The notes under the pieces: generated by a model
What the model was told of the DNA's origin: nothing
The model's database searches: none
Seen by the model: only the letters and a program-made list of their open reading frames with translations
Part shown: in pieces, positions 15,365 through 22,556 of the stretch
How the letters are laid out: each line of letters begins with the position of its first letter
Numbering within the stretch: the first letter of the stretch is position 1
Position numbers and translations under genes: made by a program
Assembly (NCBI GenBank): GCA_905207425.1
Contig: CAJLLB010000018.1
Coordinates: forward strand, 1 to 23,864
Source of the DNA: an uncultured Collinsella sp.
Lineage (GTDB): Bacteria > Actinomycetota > Coriobacteriia > Coriobacteriales > Coriobacteriaceae
Length of the DNA stretch: 23,864 bases
Direction: 5' to 3'

Positions 15365-16069
15365 ATGGCAATCAAGGTGTTCGCTGACGGTGCAAACCTC
15401 GAGGGCATGCTCGACATGTACGAGAACGGCAACGTTCAGGGTTTCACGACCAACCCGTCCCTTATGAAGAAGGGTGGCGTGACGGATTACCGCGCGTTTG
15501 CCAAGGAGGTTCTGGCTCACATCACCGATGTGTCCGTCTCGTTTGAGGTCTTTGCCGATGACGTCGAGACCATGGAGGTCGAGGCCCGCGAGATCGCTAC
15601 CTGGGCCGACAACGTCTACGTCAAGATTCCGTGCGTGACCACCAAGGGCGAGTCCACCGCCGAGCTGGTCCGCAAGCTTTCGGCCGATGGCATCAAGGTC
15701 AACGTCACCACTATCTTTACGCCCGAGCAGGTCGACGAGATGGTCGAGGCCGTTGACGCCGAGACGCCGTCCATCATCTCGCTCTTTGCCGGCCGTATCG
15801 CCGACACCGGCGTCGACCCCATTCCGTTTGTGACGGAGTCGGTCAAGAAGGCCGCCGCTAAGCCCAACTGCGAGGTCCTGTGGGCGTCCACGCGTGAGCT
15901 TATCAACATTTACCAGGCCGAGGCCTGCGGTTGCCAGATCATCACGGTGCCCAACAGCATCCTGGCCAAGCGCAAGAACATCGGTCGCGACCCGTACGAG
16001 GTCTCGCTCGACACCGTCCGCGGCTTTGCCAAGGATATCGCCTCGCTCGGCTTCCATATCCTGCCGTAA
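15365..16069 (+). CDS. Transaldolase / fructose-6-phosphate aldolase family enzyme
   Basis: A 234-aa TIM-barrel protein of the short transaldolase family. It contains GFTTNPSLMKKGG (about residues 26-38), ISFEVFADD-like VSFEVFADD, the Schiff-base lysine in NVYVKIPCV (K87), NVTTIFT and the C-terminal VPNSILAK. It resembles the staphylococcal-type transaldolase group more than E. coli TalB, which is about 317 aa. It would move a dihydroxyacetone unit between sugar phosphates in the non-oxidative pentose phosphate pathway, or cleave fructose-6-phosphate. ATG 15365 is preceded by AAAGGA (15350-15355); an ATG eight codons upstream at 15341 overlaps that site and is unlikely. The last bases of the gene are echoed at 16200-16223, described separately. 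Confidence 0.92.
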   Translation: MAIKVFADGANLEGMLDMYENGNVQGFTTNPSLMKKGGVTDYRAFAKEVLAHITDVSVSFEVFADDVETMEVEAREIATWADNVYVKIPCVTTKGESTAELVRKLSADGIKVNVTTIFTPEQVDEMVEAVDAETPSIISLFAGRIADTGVDPIPFVTESVKKAAAKPNCEVLWASTRELINIYQAEACGCQIITVPNSILAKRKNIGRDPYEVSLDTVRGFAKDIASLGFHILP

Positions 16070-16223
16070 CGCGAACACTGGCTGCGCCGAGGGTTGTTCG
16101 CCCCGGCCTTTCCTTTCCCTATCGCTCACGCGCTTCGCGAGGGTCGCGCTAGGCAAAGGAAAGGCCGGGGCTGCCGACACGAACTTGTCGGTAGGTTGGC
16201 GATTGGCTTCCATATCTTGCCGT
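16044..16223. repeat. Direct repeat of the transaldolase 3' end flanking a palindrome
   Basis: CGCTCGGCTTCCATATCC at 16044-16061 and the bases that follow to 16067 recur at 16200-16223 with 21 of 24 matches (CGATTGGCTTCCATATCT start). The first copy is the last coding bases (…GFHILP); the second is non-coding but still reads GFHILP in one frame. Between them lies the family A palindrome (16100-16171). The pattern suits either insertion of an element with target duplication or a partial gene-end duplication. Confidence 0.7.
16100..16171 (+). repeat. Palindrome with perfect 17-bp arms after transaldolase (possible family A, copy 3)
   Basis: GCCCCGGCCTTTCCTTT (16100-16116) and its exact reverse complement (16155-16171) flank a 38-nt interior. 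In plus orientation the interior contains GCTCA, CGCTTCGC and GCGC..GG blocks in the order seen in the 23629-23734 element. It starts 30 nt after the transaldolase stop. The match to the other two copies is weaker than theirs to each other. Confidence 0.65.
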
Positions 16224-16243
16224 GGACAAAGGTGCCCCCGCCT

Positions 16244-16423
16244 GCGACGTGCAAAATTGAGAGTATTCAGCAAGGTAAAGGTCTTTACCAGCTAGATAAA
16301 GCACGGAACAACCCCCGTTTTGGCTCTAATGTCGCTAAAACGGGGGCTGTTTTTGACTTTATTGCCTCTGAGGGGCGTTCGGAGGGGCAGAAATTGCAGA
16401 ATACTCGCGATTTTGCACATCGC
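16244..16423. repeat. Composite inverted repeat enclosing a terminator hairpin
   Basis: Arms 16244-16273 (containing TGCAAAAT and GTATTC) and 16394-16423 pair at about 26 of 30 positions. Inside are a small stem GGTAAA/TTTACC near 16274-16289 and the terminator at 16312-16354. The right arm can also fold on itself (TCGCGA...TCGCGA). It is a large nested structure between convergent genes. Confidence 0.65.
16312..16354 (+). terminator. Intrinsic terminator for the transaldolase transcript
   Basis: The stem CCCCCGTTTT (16312-16321) pairs with AAAACGGGGG (16337-16346), and CTGTTTTT follows on the plus strand. It lies about 240 nt after the transaldolase stop, so that mRNA would carry a long structured 3' end including the 16100-16171 palindrome. 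Confidence 0.8.
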
Positions 16424-16450
16424 GAGAGGGGGGGCCTTGCTTTAGGTGGT

Positions 16451-18598
16451 TTACTTCCCCTGCACCATGGTGAGCGAGATCTTCTTGCGGTCGCGATCGA
16501 CCTTTTCCACCCACACCTTTACCGTGTCGCCGACGCGTACCACGTCGCTCGGGTGCTTGACGAAGCGGTTGGCCAGCTTGGAGATGTGTACGAGGCCGTC
16601 CTGGTGCACGCCCACGTCGACGAAGGCGCCAAAGTCCACAACGTTGCGCACCGTGCCCTTGAGCTCCATGCCGGGCTCCAGGTCATCGATGGAAAGTGCC
16701 GAGCGGCTAAAGACCACCTCGGGCGCGTCGTCGCGCGGGTCGCGGCCGGGCTTCTTGAGCTCGTTGACGATGTCGATGAGCGTGAGGGTGCCGCAGTCCA
16801 GGTCGCTTGCCAGCGCCGAGATGCTGCCCAGACGGCGCTCAATGTCGGGCACGCCGCCACGGCTGAGCTCGCTGGCTTTAACGCCTGCGCGCTCCAGGAC
16901 GGACGTGGCCACCTCGTAGCTTTCGGGGTGGACGCTCGTCGCGTCGAGCGGGTTCTTGCCACCGCTGATGCGCAGGAAGCCCGCGGCGTTGAGATATGCC
17001 TTGGGCCCCAGTTTGGGGACCTTCTTAAGCTGGCGGCGATCGGTAAAGGCACCGTTTTCCTCGCGGTAGGCCACGATGTTCTTGGCCACGCTCGGCGTAA
17101 TGCCCGATACGTATCCCAGCAGGCTCGCGCTCGCGGTGTTCACGTCGACACCCACGCGGTTGACGACGTCCTCCACCACGTGGCCCAGGGTGCGCGAGAG
17201 CTCGGCCTGGTCAAGGTCGTGCTGGTACTGGCCCACGCCGATGGACTGGGGCGGAATCTTGACGAGCTCTGCCAGTGGGTCCTGCAGGCGGCGGCCCAGG
17301 CTCATGGCGCCGCGCACGGTGACGTCCAGGTCGGGATACTCCTGGCTCGCGAGCTCGGAGGCGGAGTACACCGACGCGCCGGCCTCGTTAACAATGGTGT
17401 ATCGCAGCCCAGGCGCCTGCTCGGCAATGAACTCCGAGACGACTTCCTCGGTCTCGCGGCTGGCGGTGCCGTTGCCGATGACGACGGTGTTGACACCGTC
17501 CTTTTTGACGAGGCGGGCGAGCTCGCGTTTGGTGCCGGCGACGTCATGGCGCGGCTTGGTGGGGTAGACCACGCCGTGGTCGAGTAGCTTGCCGGTCTCG
17601 TCCATGACGGCGACCTTGCAGCCGGTGCGGTAGCCCGGGTCGAGCGCGAGCACGCGGGCACCGCGGACGGGGCGGGCCGAGAGCAGGCCCTCAAGATTCT
17701 TGGCAAAGACGTTGATGGCCTCGGTCTGCGCACGGACGGTGAGTTTGGCGCGGGCCTCGCGCTCCAGCGAGGGGGCCATGAGGCGCTTGTAACCGTCGGC
17801 GATGGCGGCGTCAAAGACGGGCGCGAACACGCCCTGGCGACGGGGCCAGCGGCTGCCGAGGCGCGCCGTGGCAGCGGCGCCGTCGACGTTCACGCGCACG
17901 CGGAGTTTGCCCTCGCGCTCACCGCGGTCGATAGCCAGCACGCGGTGGTTGGGTATACGGCGCAGCGGCTCATCATAGCTGTAGTACGGCTCGTAGGGAG
18001 TTTTTTCGGCGGGGTCGGTGGCCTCGACGACGATATCGGCGGTGTTTTGCGTAAAGGCGCGCAGGTCGGCGACGTTCTCGGGGTCCTCGGCCACCGTCTC
18101 GGCTACGATGTCGGCGGCGCCGGCGAGCGCCTTCTCGGGCGTGTCGAAGCCGGCCTCCTCGTTGACGTATTCCGCGGCGGCGTCGAGCGCGCTGCCCTTG
18201 GCCGAGGCCTGCATGATGATCATGTTGGCGAGCGGCTCTAGACCTGCCTCGCGGGCCTTCTGCGCGCGGGTCATGCGCTTTTTGCGGTAGGGCTTGTAGA
18301 GGTCCTCGACACGCTGGAGCTGCGTGGCCTCGCGAATCTGCTGTTCGAGTTCGGGCGTGAGCTTGCCCTGGGCGTCGATGAGCAGAATGACGTCCTCTTT
18401 GCGCTGCTCAAGATTGCGCAGGTAGGACAGGCGCTCGTCGAGCGCGCGCAGGGCGACGTCGTCCATGCCGCCCGTTGCTTCCTTGCGGTAGCGCGAGATA
18501 AAGGGGATGGTGTTGCCCTCATCGATGAGCTTGACGGCAGCCTCGACGTTGGCGGCCTTAAGGTTGAGCTCGCGGGCGAGCTGGGCGATAAGATCCAT
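16451..18598 (-). CDS. tex: Tex family S1 RNA-binding transcription accessory protein
   Basis: A 715-aa protein matching Tex (YhgF, about 770 aa in E. coli). The N-terminal helical Tex domain begins DLIAQLARELNL, with the hallmark GNTIPFISRYRKEATGGMDD (about 24-43). A YqgF/RNase H-like domain carries VLALDPGYRTGCKVAV (D320), then helix-hairpin-helix repeats (LLGYVSGITPSVAKNIVAYR) and a C-terminal S1 domain (GTVRNVVDFGAFVDVGV...DGLVHIS, about 640-710). Tex binds nucleic acid and associates with transcription or ribosomes; its exact role varies among species. ATG 18598 has AAGGAG upstream; the frame stays open for 29 more codons without a better start. It is convergent with the transaldolase and stands alone. 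Confidence 0.96.
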   Translation of the reverse strand: MDLIAQLARELNLKAANVEAAVKLIDEGNTIPFISRYRKEATGGMDDVALRALDERLSYLRNLEQRKEDVILLIDAQGKLTPELEQQIREATQLQRVEDLYKPYRKKRMTRAQKAREAGLEPLANMIIMQASAKGSALDAAAEYVNEEAGFDTPEKALAGAADIVAETVAEDPENVADLRAFTQNTADIVVEATDPAEKTPYEPYYSYDEPLRRIPNHRVLAIDRGEREGKLRVRVNVDGAAATARLGSRWPRRQGVFAPVFDAAIADGYKRLMAPSLEREARAKLTVRAQTEAINVFAKNLEGLLSARPVRGARVLALDPGYRTGCKVAVMDETGKLLDHGVVYPTKPRHDVAGTKRELARLVKKDGVNTVVIGNGTASRETEEVVSEFIAEQAPGLRYTIVNEAGASVYSASELASQEYPDLDVTVRGAMSLGRRLQDPLAELVKIPPQSIGVGQYQHDLDQAELSRTLGHVVEDVVNRVGVDVNTASASLLGYVSGITPSVAKNIVAYREENGAFTDRRQLKKVPKLGPKAYLNAAGFLRISGGKNPLDATSVHPESYEVATSVLERAGVKASELSRGGVPDIERRLGSISALASDLDCGTLTLIDIVNELKKPGRDPRDDAPEVVFSRSALSIDDLEPGMELKGTVRNVVDFGAFVDVGVHQDGLVHISKLANRFVKHPSDVVRVGDTVKVWVEKVDRDRKKISLTMVQGK

Positions 18599-18681
18599 GG
18601 GACTCCTTGCGTTTAAGGTGCGTTTGCAGCACAGGGCTACCAAGGATACCACCCGTCCCAAAAGACTGTTTTGGGGTTGCG

Positions 18682-18839
18682 CCACGAAAGGGGCCTATCT
18701 ACTACGTTTGAACCGTATGGGTCGACCATCCCCCGGTTTTCCGAAAATCGGCAAGCCGTCTACCTGCGGTTTTAATTTCGCGAAATTCGGCATGGTTGAG
18801 GGTAATCGGTTAAACGTAGTAGATAGGCCCATTTGGTGG
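18682..18839. repeat. 158-bp inverted-repeat element with TAGTAGATAGGCCC ends
   Basis: The arm GGGCCTATCTACTACGTTT (18691-18709) is a perfect 19-bp match to the complement of 18812-18830. AACCG/CGGTT continues the pairing inward past one extra base, and outer CCAC.AAA / TTT.GTGG continues it outward. The interior holds TTTTCCGAAAA and a perfect 14-bp palindrome AATTTCGCGAAATT (18775-18788). It looks like a small non-autonomous palindromic element or a highly structured leader. No target duplication or transposase is seen. Confidence 0.75.
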
Positions 18840-18870
18840 CGAACGAATCAAGCCGAGGTGCAAAATAGCC

Positions 18871-18894
18871 CCCGCCCCAGAAAAATCGTCGTTA
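18871..18894 (-). repeat. Half copy of the GGGACGGG repeat
   Basis: CCCGCCCCAGAAAAATC plus seven more bases match 23529-23552 at 21 of 24 positions. In the second locus this sequence forms the right arm of a long inverted repeat; here only one arm is present, just beyond the terminator of the minus-strand operon. Confidence 0.65.
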
Positions 18895-18901
18895 AGGTAG
18901 C

Positions 18902-18936
18902 AAAAAGCCCCGCGGGCAGGAGGCTGCTCGCGGGGC
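18902..18936 (-). terminator. Terminator of the SDR-MFS-Gfo/Idh operon
   Basis: A 13-bp GC-rich stem, GCCCCGCGGGCAG (18907-18919) with CTGCTCGCGGGGC (18924-18936), contains one wobble pair and a GAGG loop. On the minus strand it runs into TTTTT (complement of 18902-18906). It lies 74 nt after the Gfo/Idh stop. Confidence 0.9.
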
Positions 18937-19009
18937 AAAGAAGAGGGGCATATTTGTGGCGGACCGAGGGGTTCGGCATGGGGTTTCTGCCGCGGCCGCT
19001 CTTAAGGCA

Positions 19010-20050
19010 TTACAGCTCGACGAGCTGGCCGGTCTCGGCGGCCTCCTTGATGGCGTTAAGCAGCGTGAGCGTCTTAACGTTGTCGGCGGGGGTCACGACG
19101 GGCTCGACCTCGCGGCGAACGACCTTCACAAAGTGCTTGAGCTGCATCTTGTGCGGCAGTGCCGGGTCGACGGCCGGAATCTCCATCTGCAGCGGCTTGT
19201 GCCAGTTAGAGGCGCCGTCGTAGGAGAACTGGTGCAGGCGGGGCAGCGAAAGGGCGCCCTTGGTGCCGCCGATAAAGTAGGCGTCGGCGTCGAAGGGGCG
19301 GTACTGCGGATCCTCGCGAGCGGTCGCCTCCCAGTTCCAGGGGCTGGCGGTGGCGTCAGAGATGGTCATGCTCGCGAGCGCGCCGTCGGCAAAACGGACG
19401 TTGACCACGGCGGAGTCCTCGGTCTCAAAACCGCGGGCGGCGCTGGACTGCATACCCTGGACGGCAACGGGCTCGCCCAGCAGGTAGCGGAGCAGGTCGA
19501 CGTCGTGCACCAGGTTGACTAGGATCGGGCCGGCACCCTTCTTGCGGCGCCACTCGACATCGAAATACTCGTCATTCTTATAGATCATGTAGTGGAAGCT
19601 CGACACGGTGAGCTTGCCCAGCTCGCCAGACTCGATGATCTCCTTGGCCTTGTTGACGAAGGGGTTGTGGCGACGGTGCTGACCCACGAGCACGGGCACG
19701 CCGGCGGTTTCGGCCTCGGCGGCGAAGGCCTGGGCATCCTCCAGGTCGTTGGAGATCGGCTTTTCGACCAGCGGCACGATGTTGCGCTTTACGGCCTCGC
19801 GGGCAACGCCCAGGTGCAGGTCGTTGGGGGTGGCGATGATGACGGCCTCGGGCTTGACCTCGTCCATCATCTGGGCGGGATCGGTGTAAAACGGCACGCC
19901 GGCGGCCTCGGCCGTGGCGCGGGCGCCCTCAAAGGCGTCGGCGATGGCGACGAGCTCGGCCTCGGGCTCCTCGGTGACAAAGCGGATGTGGTTGCGGCCC
20001 ATGGCGCCGGCGCCGATAACGGCAATGCGGACGGGGTTGAGCTCAGACAT
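19010..20050 (-). CDS. Gfo/Idh/MocA family NAD(P)-dependent oxidoreductase
   Basis: 346 aa. The Rossmann motif is VIGAGAMG (G13-x-G15-xx-G18), followed by IIATPNDLHL and the family lysine in VEKPIS (K97). The second domain has ILVNLVHDVDLLRYLLG: the usual DxGxH motif reads N179-L-V-H182-D183, so the first catalytic Asp is replaced by Asn. The family oxidises or reduces sugars, inositols and amino-sugar derivatives at a hydroxyl or keto group. The ATG at 20050 has AAGGAG upstream. It is last in the minus-strand set SDR, MFS transporter, Gfo/Idh, with a good terminator after it, so it probably acts on the same imported compound as the SDR. The substrate is unknown. Confidence 0.93.
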   Translation of the reverse strand: MSELNPVRIAVIGAGAMGRNHIRFVTEEPEAELVAIADAFEGARATAEAAGVPFYTDPAQMMDEVKPEAVIIATPNDLHLGVAREAVKRNIVPLVEKPISNDLEDAQAFAAEAETAGVPVLVGQHRRHNPFVNKAKEIIESGELGKLTVSSFHYMIYKNDEYFDVEWRRKKGAGPILVNLVHDVDLLRYLLGEPVAVQGMQSSAARGFETEDSAVVNVRFADGALASMTISDATASPWNWEATAREDPQYRPFDADAYFIGGTKGALSLPRLHQFSYDGASNWHKPLQMEIPAVDPALPHKMQLKHFVKVVRREVEPVVTPADNVKTLTLLNAIKEAAETGQLVEL

Positions 20051-20079
20051 TTCGACTCCTTAATACTGGTGACCGGTGG

Positions 20080-20112
20080 GATGCGACAAAGGGGCTGTCC
20101 CTTTGTCGCATC
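20080..20112. repeat. CAAAGGG palindrome between MFS and Gfo/Idh genes (family B, copy 3)
   Basis: GATGCGACAAAGGG (20080-20093) and its exact reverse complement (20099-20112) flank GCTGT. On the minus strand it begins 8 nt after the MFS stop and ends about 30 nt before the next ATG, so it is intra-operonic. There is no U tract. It may stabilise the upstream message or tune the downstream gene. Confidence 0.8.
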
Positions 20113-20119
20113 GGTAAAA

Positions 20120-21376
20120 CTAGGCGGACTTCTTCTTGCTGTCGGAGACCATCATGTAGACGGTGAGCACGACGGCGATGGCGGCGATCACAATGGCGCC
20201 GTAGAAGGACTGCTGGTAGGCGGCGCTGCCGGCCTCGGCGTGATACAGCACGGCAGTGATGGGCTGGCTGATCCAGGTGGAAGCGGCATAGCCCAAAAAC
20301 ATGATGCCGTAGTTGACGCCGATGTTGCTGGTACCGAAGGCGCCGCCGGTGAGCGGCGGGTAGATGACGAGCAGGGCGCCAAAGCTAAAGCCGAGCAGGG
20401 CGAGCGCCACAAAGAACATGGCCTGCGAAAAGCTCATCGACATGATGACGAGCGCGACGATGGTGACGACAAGGCTGATGAGCAGCGACTTATAGGCGCC
20501 GAGCTTGTCGATGATCTGGCCAAAGGACAGGCGGCCAACCAGGTTGGCGCAGGTGTTGACGGAGACCACCACACCGCCGAGGGCGACGGCCGCGGCGCTC
20601 GTGGGGTCGGCGAAGAGCTGGACGGCGGCGATGGAGGCAACCTTGCCCACGAGCAGGGTGCCCGCGGTGGCGGCGAAGGCGAAGGTGACGATGAGGACCC
20701 AGAAGCGCGGGGTCTTGACCATCTCACCCGGGGTGAGGTCGCCGAAGGTGCCGGCATGTGCGCCGCCCTTGGGGGCCTCGAAGCCCTCGGGCAGCCAACC
20801 GGCCTCGGGGGCCTTCAAGAACAGGGCGGAGGCGGCGATCATCACAAAGAAGATGACGCCGAGTGCCTTAAGGGCGCCAAAGATACCCAGGCTCGGGATG
20901 AGCAGCGAGGCGAGCACCGGGGACAGTACGGCGGGGCCGGCGGTCGAAGCGGCCAGGGTGATGCCGGAGGCGAGACCCTTCTTGTCGATGAACCACTTTT
21001 GGCCGGTGGTGAGCGCCGGGTTGTAGCCCAGGCCGTTGCCGATGGCGGCGACGAGCGAGAACCACAGGTAGAACTGCCACGGCTCGGTGACGGTGCCGGA
21101 CATGAACCAGCCCAGGCCGTAGCACACGGCGGCGGCGATCACGACGTTGCGCGGGCCGATCTTATCGGAGATGCGGCCGGCGAAGATGCCCGTCACAGCC
21201 ATGATGGTCTGAAAGACCGGGAAGGCCCAGGTAAGGGCGCTCGACCACTCGGGGTAGACGGCGAGCAGGTTCTTGCTCACGACGGAATACAGCGCGATGG
21301 AGCTGATGAAGAACATGGTGACGCATGCGGCGGAAAGCACGACGGCGCGACCCTTGTTGGAGTTGGTGGAAGCCAT
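20120..21376 (-). CDS. MFS transporter, OFA (oxalate/formate antiporter-like) type
   Basis: 418 aa with about 12 hydrophobic helices and a cytoplasmic loop after helix 6 (about 195-225, including PEGFEAPKGGAH). The loop GRISDKIGPRNVV after helix 2 is the MFS motif A, and the repeat VGRLSFGQIIDKLGAYK appears in the second half. NGLGYNPALTTGQKWFIDKKGLASG is typical of the OFA family. Members move small carboxylates or related anions. The KKKSA tail is cytoplasmic. It lies between the SDR and the Gfo/Idh oxidoreductase in one operon and is the likely uptake system for their substrate. ATG 21376 has AAAGAG upstream. Confidence 0.92.
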   Translation of the reverse strand: MASTNSNKGRAVVLSAACVTMFFISSIALYSVVSKNLLAVYPEWSSALTWAFPVFQTIMAVTGIFAGRISDKIGPRNVVIAAAVCYGLGWFMSGTVTEPWQFYLWFSLVAAIGNGLGYNPALTTGQKWFIDKKGLASGITLAASTAGPAVLSPVLASLLIPSLGIFGALKALGVIFFVMIAASALFLKAPEAGWLPEGFEAPKGGAHAGTFGDLTPGEMVKTPRFWVLIVTFAFAATAGTLLVGKVASIAAVQLFADPTSAAAVALGGVVVSVNTCANLVGRLSFGQIIDKLGAYKSLLISLVVTIVALVIMSMSFSQAMFFVALALLGFSFGALLVIYPPLTGGAFGTSNIGVNYGIMFLGYAASTWISQPITAVLYHAEAGSAAYQQSFYGAIVIAAIAVVLTVYMMVSDSKKKSA

Positions 21377-21441
21377 TGGACTCTTTCTAATCGATACGGG
21401 GGAGGGGCGGGCGTATCCGCGGGTCTCCCTGTTAGGTTGGT

Positions 21442-22323
21442 TTACTGGTCAGTCGGCTTGGCGACGCCGGACTCATCGGACCAAAGCTCGACACCCTTGT
21501 TCTTGAGGTAGTTGTCGGCATAGGCGCGACGGCCGCCGGGCTTGGCGGTGAGGTCGCCCATCATATTGGAGAAGCCGCCATCGACCTTGATGGCGTCGCC
21601 GGTGGTAAAGTCCGAGCGCTTGGACGCCAGGAACATGACGGCGTTGGCGATATCGCTGACCTCGCCGATGCGACGCGTGGCGATCAGGCGGCTGCGGCTC
21701 TTCTCGACCTCGGGGTCGGCGTAGAAATTGGCCGACATCGGGGTCTTGACGAAGCAGGGCTCGACGCAGTTGGAGCGCACGCCGTAGGGGCCCCACTCGG
21801 CGGCGAGCATCTTGGACATCATGTTGACGCCGGCCTTGGTAGAGCTGTACACGCCCGAGAACGTCTCGGGGGAGTGGCTGGCAACGGTCGAGATGTGTAC
21901 CAGGCGGCCCTGGCCGGCCTTGATCATCTCGCGACCAAAGCGCTGCGAGGTGATGAAGTAACCGGTGAGGTTGACGTTGAGCACCTGCTCCCAGTCGCTC
22001 AGCGGCAGGTCCTCCATGGCGGCGAAGCGCAGGATGCCGGCGGTGTTGACAAGGACGTCGACGCGGCCGAAGTCGGCGATGGTGGCATCGACGGCGGCCT
22101 GAACCTCGGCCTCGTCGGTGGCGTTCATCTTGTAGCCCTCGGCGTGGATGCCAAACTCAGCGGCGAGGTCGGCGGCTGCGGCCTTGACCTTCTCTTCGTC
22201 CAGGTCGAGCAGGACGACGTTGGCGCCGTTGCGGGCGAACTCGCGGCAAATCTCGACGCCCATACCGCCGAGCGCGCCAGTCACGGCGCAGACATCGCCC
22301 TCGAGCTTAAGCCAATTGCTCAT
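21442..22323 (-). CDS. Short-chain dehydrogenase/reductase (SDR), classical type
   Basis: 293 aa. The cofactor motif is TGALGGMG (15-22), an acidic residue follows the second strand (LLDLD, favouring NAD(H)), the structural motif is NTAG (93-96), and the catalytic pair is Y159-SST-K163. The position 13 before the tyrosine is Thr146, with Ser145 beside it, where most members have Ser. The terminal FTTGDAIKVDGGF is typical, but about 35 further residues (KPGGRRAYADNY...) extend past the usual end near 250-260 aa. As the first gene of the operon it probably oxidises a hydroxyl of the imported compound. It does not resemble the Collinsella 7-beta-hydroxysteroid dehydrogenase as I recall it. The start codon is 22323, with a purine-rich ribosome site (AAGGGAAG). 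Confidence 0.92.
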   Translation of the reverse strand: MSNWLKLEGDVCAVTGALGGMGVEICREFARNGANVVLLDLDEEKVKAAAADLAAEFGIHAEGYKMNATDEAEVQAAVDATIADFGRVDVLVNTAGILRFAAMEDLPLSDWEQVLNVNLTGYFITSQRFGREMIKAGQGRLVHISTVASHSPETFSGVYSSTKAGVNMMSKMLAAEWGPYGVRSNCVEPCFVKTPMSANFYADPEVEKSRSRLIATRRIGEVSDIANAVMFLASKRSDFTTGDAIKVDGGFSNMMGDLTAKPGGRRAYADNYLKNKGVELWSDESGVAKPTDQ

Positions 22324-22349
22324 AGGAACTTCCCTTCTTGTGCCTCCCG

Positions 22350-22376
22350 GTGGGTCGTTCCCATTAATCGACCCAC
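22350..22376. promoter_or_regulatory. Dyad operator GTGGGTCG-N11-CGACCCAC in the SDR leader
   Basis: A perfect 8-bp inverted repeat with an 11-bp AT-rich spacer (22350-22357, 22369-22376) lies 27-53 bp upstream of the SDR start. Arm length and an 11-bp spacer fit LysR-type binding sites (T-N11-A), and a LysR gene is divergent 200 bp away. It could equally be an mRNA hairpin. Confidence 0.55.
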
Positions 22377-22379
22377 GTG

Positions 22380-22507
22380 GTTTTCGCAGGTTATCGTATG
22401 CTTTGCATTTGCGCAGGTGAATTGCATATTTGTTAGAATGGCGTTAACCGTAGGTTTACACTGTGCGATGCAGTTTATTCTCAATTGAGCGCGTGACCTG
22501 CGAAAAC
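22380..22507. promoter_or_regulatory. Paired sites GTTTTCGCAGGT / ACCTGCGAAAAC across the divergent promoter region
   Basis: A 12-bp sequence (22380-22391) is repeated exactly in inverted orientation at 22496-22507, 104 bp apart. Between them is an imperfect 23-bp dyad TGCATTT...AATTGCA (22405-22427) and a TAGAAT -10 candidate (22434-22439). The arrangement suggests two or three operator sites for the LysR protein bracketing both promoters. Confidence 0.5.
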
Positions 22508-22556
22508 AACCCCCTTCGGCAGTTCATTGCCATGCGTCTGGAAACGGGAGATTGAC

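Larger units (their letters stand above)
16070..16450. other. 381-bp gene-free convergent gap with stacked palindromes
   Basis: The gap between convergent transaldolase and tex contains the 16100-16171 palindrome, a 6-bp stem CCGACA/TGTCGG (16174-16191), the gene-end repeat at 16200-16223, and a 180-bp composite inverted repeat (16244-16423) that encloses a terminator. I see no plausible gene. Confidence 0.8.
18599..19009. other. 411-bp gene-free stretch upstream of tex
   Basis: The stretch contains the tex 5' region, a large inverted-repeat element (18682-18839), a half copy of the GGGACGGG repeat (18871-18894) and the terminator of the minus-strand operon (18902-18936). No coding potential is evident. 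The tex promoter must lie within or beside the palindrome. Confidence 0.75.

Noticed and set aside
19592..21511. A 639-codon plus-strand frame opposite the Gfo/Idh and MFS genes
   Set aside because: Gly/Asp/His-rich shadow spanning two real genes and the palindrome between them.
21442..22323. Bile-acid hydroxysteroid dehydrogenase
   Set aside because: It is a classical SDR, but its sequence does not resemble the Collinsella 7-beta enzyme as I remember it, and the OFA transporter plus Gfo/Idh context points to a small polar substrate. I cannot exclude it without a search.
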